From assembly GCF_003837865.1 (NCBI RefSeq), contig NZ_RQIS01000023.1, positions 1 through 64,000 on the forward strand: a stretch of 64,000 bases of DNA, given 5' to 3'. A model generated the notes under the pieces. It saw only the letters and a list, made by a program, of their open reading frames with translations, searched no databases and had not been told where the DNA came from. Of the stretch, positions 52,885-60,190 are shown in pieces. The first letter of the stretch is position 1. Each line of letters begins with the position of its first letter. The translations under genes were made by a program, and so were the position numbers. This DNA is from Paraburkholderia dinghuensis. GTDB lineage: Bacteria; Pseudomonadota; Gammaproteobacteria; Burkholderiales; Burkholderiaceae.

Positions 52885-53220
52885 TCAACGGCGTGCCGCG
52901 CGTGTCCCGGTGGAGGCACTCGTGCGGCTGCGGCGGGCGCGGCCGCGGCCGGCTTCGGGTTCGCCGGGCTCGCCGTTGAGCATGATCCGGCGACCGGGCA
53001 CGTGGGACGCGACGAGCCGGGCGATGTCGAGTGCCGTGCTTTCTGCGGGCACGACCTGGCGGCGCGCGCCGTCGTCGAGCGGCGTCGTCCATTCCACCAG
53101 CAGATACTGGCGGCCCCACGGATTCTGGTGCGGCGTAAAGACGCGACAGCTTGCGACGTTTGATTGCGCACTGTCGTCCAGCAGGCTTTGCAGATGCATC
53201 AGTACGTCGTCTTCAACCAT
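52885..53220 (-). CDS. hypothetical protein, 111 aa
   Basis: From ATG 53220 (aaggagcc seven bases upstream) the protein starts MVEDDVLMHLQSLLDDSAQS and contains HQNPWGRQYLLVEWTTP and a basic C-terminal tail (RGRARRSRTSAST). It looks cytosolic, mixed alpha/beta, with a Lys/Arg tail. I do not recognise the family. Transcribed in the same direction as the DUF3562 gene but behind its terminator. Confidence 0.6.
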   Translation of the reverse strand: MVEDDVLMHLQSLLDDSAQSNVASCRVFTPHQNPWGRQYLLVEWTTPLDDGARRQVVPAESTALDIARLVASHVPGRRIMLNGEPGEPEAGRGRARRSRTSASTGTRAARR

Positions 53221-53286
53221 GCTGCGGCTCCTTGACTCGTCTTCGCTCGTTGCGCGGCACCGCCAGAGTGGCACGCGGCATCGTAC

Positions 53287-53315
53287 AAAAAAAAGCCGCC
53301 GATGCTCTGGCGGCC
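53287..53315 (-). terminator. intrinsic terminator downstream of the DUF3562 gene
   Basis: On the minus strand gccgcc pairs with ggcggc around an eight-base loop and is followed by eight T. Confidence 0.8.
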
Positions 53316-53413
53316 CAACAGGGGTAATCGTATGGTTGCAGCGAATAATTAAAAGAACCTTAAGAGCTCGAAAGCCGAATGGATATCGCGCGCGCGAGGA
53401 AGACGGCGAGCGA

Positions 53414-53450
53414 GCGCTTCACGCGGACCGGTACGGTCCGCGTGAAGCGC
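53414..53450. repeat. 17-bp perfect inverted repeat with 3-nt loop
   Basis: gcgcttcacgcggaccg (53414-53430) and its exact reverse complement (53434-53450) are separated by gta. It lies just downstream of the DUF3562 stop codon and has no T-tract. The long perfect stem with a minimal loop would also form a cruciform or act as a protein-binding palindrome. Confidence 0.8.
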
Positions 53451-53474
53451 ATTCACTGCAGGAGAAACTGGGTA

Positions 53475-53672
53475 TCAGTGCCGGTTGGAATTACCGCCAC
53501 GCAGCGTCGCCCTGACTTTGCGTTCGGCGAAGAGCAGGAGATAGTCGTGGATGCGCGCGTCGGCGCGGTAGCTGTCGAGCGTATCGGCGTACATTCGCGC
53601 GACAGTTTCCTCGGGGGTGTTGGTCTCGACGGCAATGGTATGCACGATTTGTGCAACATCGGCGTGACGCAT
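53475..53672 (-). CDS. DUF3562 small protein
   Basis: A 65-residue protein from ATG 53672 (ggaga upstream). VAQIVHTIAVETNTPEETVA followed by YADTLDSYRADARIHDYLLL is the DUF3562 pattern frequent in Burkholderiaceae. Mostly helical and cytosolic; function unknown. Confidence 0.8.
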   Translation of the reverse strand: MRHADVAQIVHTIAVETNTPEETVARMYADTLDSYRADARIHDYLLLFAERKVRATLRGGNSNRH

Positions 53673-53956
53673 GAGGGGTCTCCGGTCGGCGGGGTTAGCA
53701 ACGTTTCGAGACGGGCAGACAGGGTTTGAATTACAGAACAGACTTCCCGCGGATGCCAATTGAATCGGCCTATGGGAAACCGTGCGAAAGCGTGGTGTTT
53801 TCGTTTGACCTGCAACGCGTCAGTTGCGGGCTCGATCACCCGGACATTTTTGCAGAGGTGCGCCGTGTTCATACGAAAAGGCCGTGAGCGGCAATGGCCG
53901 ATGCCATCGCCGCTCACGGCCCCGAGGTGCAACGCGCGCGAGTGGTTTCTGCCTGC

Positions 53957-55018
53957 TTACGCGACGTTTTCGAGCGCCGGATAGTCGGTGTAGCCCACTT
54001 CGCCGCGCGCGTAGTAAGTCGACGGGTTCGGCTGATTCAGCGCCGCGTTCAGGGCGAAGCGCCGCGGCAGATCCGGGTTCGCGATGAAGAGCTGGCCCCA
54101 CGCCACGGCGTCGGCTTCACCGGACGCGAGCAGCGACTGTGCCGATTCGAGCGTCAACTTCTCGTTCACGATGAACGGGCCACCGAATTCAGCCTTCAGT
54201 TGCGGGGCGAGACGGTTATCGCCGAGCGACTCCCGCGCGAAGATGAACGCGATCTTGCGCTTGCCGAGTTCGCGCGCGACGTAGCCGAAGGTTGCCGCCG
54301 GGTTGGAGTCACCCATGGTGTGCGCGTCGCCGCGCGGTGCGAGATGCACGCCCACACGGTCGGCGCCCCAGACGTCGATGCACGCATCGGTGATTTCCAG
54401 CAGCAGGCGCGCGCGGTTTTCGATCGTGCCGCCATACGCGTCTGTGCGATGGTTCGTACTGTCCTGGAGGAACTGGTCGATCAGATAGCCGTTCGCAGCG
54501 TGCACTTCGACGCCGTCGAAGCCCGCAGCCTTCGCGTTGACGGCGCCCTGGCGGAACGCGGCGACGATGCCCGGAATTTCATTGGTCTCGAGCGCGCGCG
54601 GGGTGACGTAGGCGCGCTGCGGACGCACGTGGCTCACATGGCCTTGCGGTGCGATGGCGCTTGGCGCGACAGGCAATTCGCCGTCGAGGAAGATCGGGTC
54701 GGACACGCGGCCCACATGCCACAATTGCAGGAAAATGCGGCCGCCCGCGGCGTGCACCGCTTCGGTCACGAGCTTCCAGCCTTCGACCTGTTCCTGCGAC
54801 CAGATGCCCGGCGTTTCGGCGTATCCGACGCCCTGCGGCGTCACCGAGGTCGCCTCGCTGAGGATGAGACCCGCAGAGGCGCGCTCGGCATAGTATTTCG
54901 CCATCAGCGCGTTGGGCACGCGTGCATCGCCTGCGCGCTGGCGCGTGAGCGGTGCCATGATGACGCGGTTGGGCAGCGTGAGATCGCCAATCTTGACGGG
55001 GTCAAATAGTGTTGCCAT
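53957..55018 (-). CDS. nemA: alkene reductase, NemA-type Old Yellow Enzyme
   Basis: A 353-residue FMN enzyme reducing N-ethylmaleimide, enals and nitro compounds. MAPLTRQRAG at the N-terminus and the catalytic set H173, N176, Y178 (HAANGYL) are intact, with RTDAYGGTIENR following. It lies 69 bp behind the ArsR-type gene at 55088 in the same direction, so the two probably form an operon. It differs clearly from the other family member at 2073. Confidence 0.92.
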   Translation of the reverse strand: MATLFDPVKIGDLTLPNRVIMAPLTRQRAGDARVPNALMAKYYAERASAGLILSEATSVTPQGVGYAETPGIWSQEQVEGWKLVTEAVHAAGGRIFLQLWHVGRVSDPIFLDGELPVAPSAIAPQGHVSHVRPQRAYVTPRALETNEIPGIVAAFRQGAVNAKAAGFDGVEVHAANGYLIDQFLQDSTNHRTDAYGGTIENRARLLLEITDACIDVWGADRVGVHLAPRGDAHTMGDSNPAATFGYVARELGKRKIAFIFARESLGDNRLAPQLKAEFGGPFIVNEKLTLESAQSLLASGEADAVAWGQLFIANPDLPRRFALNAALNQPNPSTYYARGEVGYTDYPALENVA

Positions 55019-55087
55019 GTGTTCACCTTTTGCGGGGACGCCCGCGGCCTTGAAACTGTCGATTCGATTAAAGGACGAGACGAGCCG

Positions 55088-55414
55088 TTACAACTGCGCG
55101 TTCATGTGGGCAAGAAATGCCTCAATGACCGGTTCGTTGCGCTTGAAGAAAGCCCACTGGCCGACGCGCTTCGTGCTCACGAGGCCGGCTTTCTGGAGCG
55201 CGGCGAGATGAGCGGAAACGGTCGATTGCGACAGCCCGCAGCGCGCGTCGATTTTGCCGGCGCACACGCCCTGATCCAGCGGGAAGTCCTGATCGGGGAA
55301 ATAGACCTCGGGATCGCGCAGCCACGCGAGAATCTCGCGCCGCACCGGGTTGGCGAGCGCCTTGTGGATGGCATCGATGTCGATTTCGACGGGATCGGAA
55401 GTGGGTATCTTCAT
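55088..55414 (-). CDS. ArsR-family winged-helix repressor
   Basis: A 108-residue ArsR/HTH_20 regulator (ALANPVRREILAWL, SQSTVSAHLAALQKAGLVST as recognition helices). It has a loop of about 15 residues (about 36-50) before the recognition helix. Cys51 and Cys59 lie next to the HTH and could sense electrophiles or oxidants, which would suit control of the nemA gene that follows. Classical arsenic ELCVCDL ligands are absent. Confidence 0.88.
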   Translation of the reverse strand: MKIPTSDPVEIDIDAIHKALANPVRREILAWLRDPEVYFPDQDFPLDQGVCAGKIDARCGLSQSTVSAHLAALQKAGLVSTKRVGQWAFFKRNEPVIEAFLAHMNAQL

Positions 55415-55541
55415 ACGGATAGCATCGTGTCTTGGCGAAGTATATATCGCACTTTTACGATATGGGCGATGACACTGATTTCAATAGGGGTGAAAAGTCA
55501 GCCGCAAAATAACGTTCGCTTACCTTGAGTGACTGTGCACC

Positions 55542-55742
55542 ATGAACCGCTTCCTCATTCTTGTTGGCGCGCTGTGCCTGCTTGGCGGCCTCGGATGGCG
55601 CTGGCTCGCGCGTATCCCTTTCGGCCGGCTGCCCGGCGACATTCATATCGTTCGTGGCGGGATCAACCTCCACTTCCCGATCGTCACGTGCATTGCGATT
55701 TCGGTCGCGGTGTCGGCGCTGTTGTGGCGCTTGCGGCGCTGA
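55542..55742 (+). CDS. DUF2905 membrane protein
   Basis: A 66-residue protein with two hydrophobic helices around the DUF2905 core RLPGDIHIVRGG, a compact and conserved family of unknown function. It is monocistronic and divergent from the ArsR gene. Confidence 0.85.
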   Translation: MNRFLILVGALCLLGGLGWRWLARIPFGRLPGDIHIVRGGINLHFPIVTCIAISVAVSALLWRLRR

Positions 55743-56788
55743 GTGCGGCTATGTGGCGGTCGACATTCGCAGAAGAAACCGCTGTGGCCATTTCAGTCCG
55801 GGATAAACGGCGAACGCGCGAAAGCGTCGAAGCCCCGGCGAGGTAAGCCAGGTTGCGTGTGTCGATTTTCCTTCGGCATAGAAATCGGGGTGCTTAGTGA
55901 TCGTCGCTCAGGAAGTCAGTCCTGGCTTGCCCGAATCGCGCACACTCAGTTCTGCAAGTCCCGCTTCGCGAAACGCATGCACGTCGATCACTTTTGCATC
56001 GAGCTCGATGGATGAGTAGAGCCACGGAAGCGGTGCTGCTATTTCGTGTGTCCTCAGGCGTGGCATATTCAGCGTCCCACGCTTTCTCTCTTCAATTTGC
56101 AGGTCCTTCGGTATAGATCGCACGTGCAATACGCCTGTGTTCGAATCCGCCTGAATCTGACCGATCACGCACAAGGCAGACCGACGGTCAGGCCGAATTT
56201 GCAGATGCTCTTCGTTGCGCTTTTGAGTCCTGGCGCCATCGCTTCCTGACTGCTGCAATGTACGGCGTATTCGCATCCGTGCAATGCGAATGACGACGCG
56301 CACATGTACGGTATGGAAGCCGGAGTGAGGCCGGATGAAGTCTTCACGAAGAATTTAAATTTTCGATGCAGCCGGGCCACGTAACATTTCGGAGTGGCGT
56401 CAAATCACAAGCGCGCAGCGCCTGGTTGCGTTCTGTTGTGTTTGCTTCGCGACTTGATTCGTGGAAACCCGGATATGCCAACATCCCGTTCAGCGCGTGA
56501 ATTCAAAGCACGCCAAAATACGCTTTCCACCAACAGTGGCGACGTTGAATGATGGATTACGTTCACCCGAAACTGCGATCGAGCTGCGGACATTTTTGTC
56601 TTGAGTCGGTCGCGCTAGCAGAAAAGACATCAATTCATTGCAGTTTTTTTGCACGTATGTCGGCTTTGACGCCATAATCTCGGGAAATCACCGGCGTCGA
56701 TCATTCGTGCCGTACTGAACGTCGGTTTTGGTGGGGTATTTAGATAGGCGTTCGCCTGGTTGTGCAATTCTGACAGTGGGAGGAATAA
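55743..56788. other. 1-kb intergenic region upstream of the H-NS gene
   Basis: No convincing gene. A minus-strand frame at 55908-56303 is open for 131 codons but has no ribosome site and no recognised domain. The last 200 bp are AT-richer and should contain the H-NS promoter. Confidence 0.5.
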
Positions 56789-57373
56789 ATGGTTACATTG
56801 GATTCGATCAAGGTAAAGATAGCAAAACTAGAAAAGCAGGCTTTGGCGATCGCCGAGAAGCAGTCTGCGGTCGGGCTCGAAAAAATCCGTGGATTGATGC
56901 ACAAACACGGACTGAGCGTTGCTGATATTGAAAGTTTTGTCGGGAAAAAGCGTGGCCGGAAGCCGTCGGCGAAAACTGCAAATGGCGCTGCGAAATCCGC
57001 GCGAGGCGCAACAAAGTCAGTTGCACCCAAGTATGTCGATCCGAAATCGGGCGCGACGTGGAGCGGTCGTGGCAGGGCGCCGGCGTGGATCAAGGATGTA
57101 AAGGATCGCTCGCGATTCCTTATCGACGGTAGCGCAGGCCAAAAGGCAGGCGGTACGAAAGCCGCGGCGGCGAAAAAGGCTCCCGCGAAACGCGCAGCAG
57201 TAAAGAAGGTTGGCCGTAAGGCGGTGGTCGCCAAGAAGGCATCGGCTCAGGGCCGCGCGGCGGCACGCAAGAAGGCGGCGCCTGCGAGGAAAAGTGCGAC
57301 TGGCCGTAAAGTTGCCGCGAGAAAAGGTGCAAGCGCTGCGGTGAATGCAGCGGCGCCTGCGGCAGAATCCTGA
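56789..57373 (+). CDS. H-NS-family nucleoid protein with histone H1-like tail
   Basis: A 194-residue protein: H-NS-type N-terminal oligomerisation helices (1-50), linker with KKRGRKPS, and the DNA-binding motif SGRGRAPAW (92-100), the beta-proteobacterial form of the AT-hook-like loop. From about residue 116 a Lys/Ala/Pro/Arg tail of about 80 residues (KKAPAKRAAVKKVGRK in part) resembles histone H1/AlgP. Ordinary H-NS paralogues in this group end near residue 100-110. gggagg precedes ATG 56789. It probably compacts DNA and silences AT-rich genes. Confidence 0.9.
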   Translation: MVTLDSIKVKIAKLEKQALAIAEKQSAVGLEKIRGLMHKHGLSVADIESFVGKKRGRKPSAKTANGAAKSARGATKSVAPKYVDPKSGATWSGRGRAPAWIKDVKDRSRFLIDGSAGQKAGGTKAAAAKKAPAKRAAVKKVGRKAVVAKKASAQGRAAARKKAAPARKSATGRKVAARKGASAAVNAAAPAAES

Positions 57374-57983
57374 TAAGCGAGTCGATTTCGACCGGCGAGA
57401 CGCCCTGGTGGCTGGAATCAGAGCGTCTGCCGCGACGACTGTGTTAAGCCGCTTCGGGCCGAACGTGAGAAGTCGTTAATTGAGTTTCTGGACGCTCGCA
57501 TCGATCGAGTCGCGAGCGTCCATTCCCTGCCGTTCACGTCATCCTCAAGGCATTCACGCGGGTCATGCGTGAGTACGCCCTCGCGTTCAAGCGCATCATT
57601 CGACGATGTCGCGCGCGGTATCCCCGCAGAACGTCTCATGCAATTCACGCATTTTGCTTCTGCAGATTCTTGTGTGAGCCGATCGCCGGAAAGTCGGCAG
57701 TCGAGAATGATGCTTCGTTCTGGACCTGTTGCACGTCTCTCCAATCCGCGCAGAACCACCAGGTTCAGGCTCCAGGCAATAAATTCATTGCGAACGCGCG
57801 GGCGGTAACGCCCGTCGGCAAATCGTTATCGTCGATTCCGCGGCTATTCGGTGTGTCGGTTGCCGACCACGCCGGTTGATGAGGATGTCGCTTTAACCGT
57901 CCAATACGGGAAGAACCCTGCGCCAATCCGATAAGTCGCTTACTGAACCAGGCCGACGGAAGGTTCCCCCGCGTTGCGCGTCT
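57374..57983. other. intergenic, no gene recognised
   Basis: About 610 bp between the H-NS gene and exbD (convergent). No supported frame and no clear terminator with a T-tract was found. Confidence 0.5.
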
Positions 57984-58412
57984 TCAGGGGCGTCTTTGCG
58001 GATCGGTCAAGAATCCGAGCTGTGTGATACCAGCTTCGTGCGCCCGAGCCATCACGTCCGCGACGCGCTCATAGCGCACGTTTCGGTCCGCGTGCAGGCG
58101 AAGTTCGGGCTGCGGCTTCGCGGCCGCTGCGGCGAGCAGCTTGGTGGCAAGCGCGTCCTCGGCGATGTGCTCGCCGTTCCAGAGCAGCGACCCGTCGGCG
58201 GCGACGCCCACATCCACGTGTTGCGCGGCCGTCGACACGGGCTGGCTCGCAACGTGCGGCAGATCGATTTTCAGCGCGTGCTGCATCGCGGGTATCGTCA
58301 CCATGAACACGATCAGTAACACGAGCATGACGTCGACGAGCGGCGTCATGTTGATTTCGTTCATCAGGGTGTCGTCGCCTGCGTCGTCACCGAAAGGACC
58401 GGTCATTGCCAT
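57984..58412 (-). CDS. exbD: ExbD/TolR-family proton-channel subunit
   Basis: A 142-residue ExbD: short cytosolic N-terminus, one membrane helix with the essential Asp27 (NMTPLVDVMLVLLIVFM), and a periplasmic domain. It overlaps exbB by ten bases. With ExbB it uses the proton gradient to energise TonB. Confidence 0.92.
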   Translation of the reverse strand: MAMTGPFGDDAGDDTLMNEINMTPLVDVMLVLLIVFMVTIPAMQHALKIDLPHVASQPVSTAAQHVDVGVAADGSLLWNGEHIAEDALATKLLAAAAAKPQPELRLHADRNVRYERVADVMARAHEAGITQLGFLTDPQRRP

Positions 58413-59158
58413 TCGACTGCTCCTTCACTCGTGGTGCCGTTGTGCTGGCCGAGCGTTACGACCGGGCTGCGCGAGGCCGGCTGCGCCCCCGCCACCAGGT
58501 ACGCGTGAAGATCATGCGCAAAGCGATTGAGCTTGCGTACCAAAGCCCGGTTTGTCCGCGTGAGCGCGTTATATCCGAGCACGGCGGGGATCGCAACGAA
58601 AAGGCCGAACGCGGTCATGATCAGCGATTCGCCGACGGGGCCGGCCACGTGGTCGAGCGAGGCCTGTCCGCTTTCGCCGATCGTGATGAGCGCGTGATAG
58701 ATACCCCAGACGGTACCGAAGAGGCCGACGAATGGTGCGGTGCTGCCGATCGAAGCGAGCATCGCGAGGCCGCCTTGCATGTGCGCGATGCACTCATCCA
58801 GGGTGTCTTTCAGGCAGCGTGTGATCCACTCTGAGACACCGATACGCTCGCTTAGCTGGGCGTGCGTATCGCGATGATGGGCTGCCGCTTCCCGGCCGGA
58901 GAGCGCCAGGGCAAGCAATGGATTTTGCTCGGGCGATTTCTTCACCTCGATGAGACCCTGCACGCCGGCCTCGAATGAGCCCGCTTGCCAGAATGGCGCG
59001 GCGGCGCGATCGACGAGGTGCGTGAGTTGCGCGATTCGCCACAGCTTGACGACGATCACCACCCACGAGAGTACCGACATGGCGAACAGCACAACGAGGA
59101 TGGCGCGCGTGATCGTGTCGCCCTGTTCCCAGACGTTTGCAAGACCGTAATGTTGCAT
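58403..59158 (-). CDS. exbB: ExbB/TolQ-family proton-channel subunit
   Basis: A 251-residue ExbB from ATG 59158 (ggaga upstream) with three helices and the MotA_ExbB core (GSTAPFVGLFGTVWGIYHAL, AVLGYNALTRTN). The frame stays open upstream but that is antisense to tonB. It lies 49 bp after tonB in the order tonB-exbB-exbD. Confidence 0.93.
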   Translation of the reverse strand: MQHYGLANVWEQGDTITRAILVVLFAMSVLSWVVIVVKLWRIAQLTHLVDRAAAPFWQAGSFEAGVQGLIEVKKSPEQNPLLALALSGREAAAHHRDTHAQLSERIGVSEWITRCLKDTLDECIAHMQGGLAMLASIGSTAPFVGLFGTVWGIYHALITIGESGQASLDHVAGPVGESLIMTAFGLFVAIPAVLGYNALTRTNRALVRKLNRFAHDLHAYLVAGAQPASRSPVVTLGQHNGTTSEGAVEWQ

Positions 59159-59207
59159 AACGCGTTCTCCATGACCGCACGCGCGGCCGGTTCGATCAAT
59201 CATCCAG

Positions 59208-59948
59208 TCAGTTAGCGAGCCCGAATACGAACGGCTGCTCGAACACCACTCGCACCGGCACGCCCGCGTCGCGCGAGGGGCGGCACGTGCCGCTTCGCAG
59301 CGCATCGAGCGCAGCGTTATCGAGGCGCGTGTACCCGCTGCTTCGCACGATCTGGGCACTTTCGATGCGACCGTCCACGTCGACGACGAAACGTACGACC
59401 GCCGTGCCCGCCTCGCCGCGTCTTTGCGCGGCTTCAGGGTAATCGGGTTGCGCGATGCTGCAATCGACGTGCGAGACGGGCTTCGGCGCACGCATCGCCT
59501 GCGGCGGTGCGGTGGGCTCGGGTGTCGACGGCGCAGCGGATGGTGCAGCGGTTGTCGGCGTACCGGCGAGCGGGGGCGAAGGAGGCGTTGGCGCGACTGC
59601 CTCTTCGTGACGCGCGAGCGTGCCCGGCCGTTGCGCGGGTTGTGGCGGCATGGCGATTTTCTTGTTTGTTTCGGGTATTGCACGCGGCTGAGGCGGTGTG
59701 TGCGCTGGCGTCGGCACCGCGGCGCGCGGCGGCACCGTAACCGCAGGCGGGCTTGGCATGCTCAGCAGACGCGCGACGATCGTACGCGGCATTTCGCGCG
59801 GCTCGACGCGCGCCGGCCCCTCGCGTATCAGCCACAACGCGAGCGCTGCGTGCAGTGCGAGTACCGAGGCGAGCGCTACGGCGACTTCGCGCATGGCGCG
59901 AATCCGTCCATCGTGTCGAGCGTGTTCAGCGGTGGCCATCGCTTGCAT
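59208..59948 (-). CDS. tonB: TonB energy-transducing protein
   Basis: A 246-residue TonB: N-terminal helix (about 21-42), a Pro-rich spacer (about 50-155) and a C-terminal TonB_C domain with QPDYPEAAQRRGEAGTAVVR and the strand region VFEQPFVFG. It spans the periplasm to the receptor. ATG 59939 is an alternative start. It follows the receptor gene by 242 bp and heads tonB-exbB-exbD. Confidence 0.9.
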   Translation of the reverse strand: MQAMATAEHARHDGRIRAMREVAVALASVLALHAALALWLIREGPARVEPREMPRTIVARLLSMPSPPAVTVPPRAAVPTPAHTPPQPRAIPETNKKIAMPPQPAQRPGTLARHEEAVAPTPPSPPLAGTPTTAAPSAAPSTPEPTAPPQAMRAPKPVSHVDCSIAQPDYPEAAQRRGEAGTAVVRFVVDVDGRIESAQIVRSSGYTRLDNAALDALRSGTCRPSRDAGVPVRVVFEQPFVFGLAN

Positions 59949-60190
59949 CGCGAACGTTGAGGCGGCGCGCGCCGCCTGGAATCGATCCGTTACCCGGCGA
60001 TTTTCCTCCGCGCGGCCCCGCCTTGCACGCCCGGAGGCCCTGGCCGCGCGTATCCGCGATGTTTTTCCAGTTACCGTGCATTCTGAGGCAGCTTCGCGAT
60101 GGGCGCGATCGTGTTGCGCCGGGCGACTGGCGTGACGCTGGCGGTGCGGGAACGCCGTGTTCCGCCAGCCCGCACGTTCTCAACCGGGCG

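Noticed and set aside
55908..56303. 131-codon minus-strand frame in the gap before the H-NS gene
   Set aside because: No ribosome site for any start codon, no recognised domain and no conserved neighbour. It could be a real orphan but the evidence is too thin.
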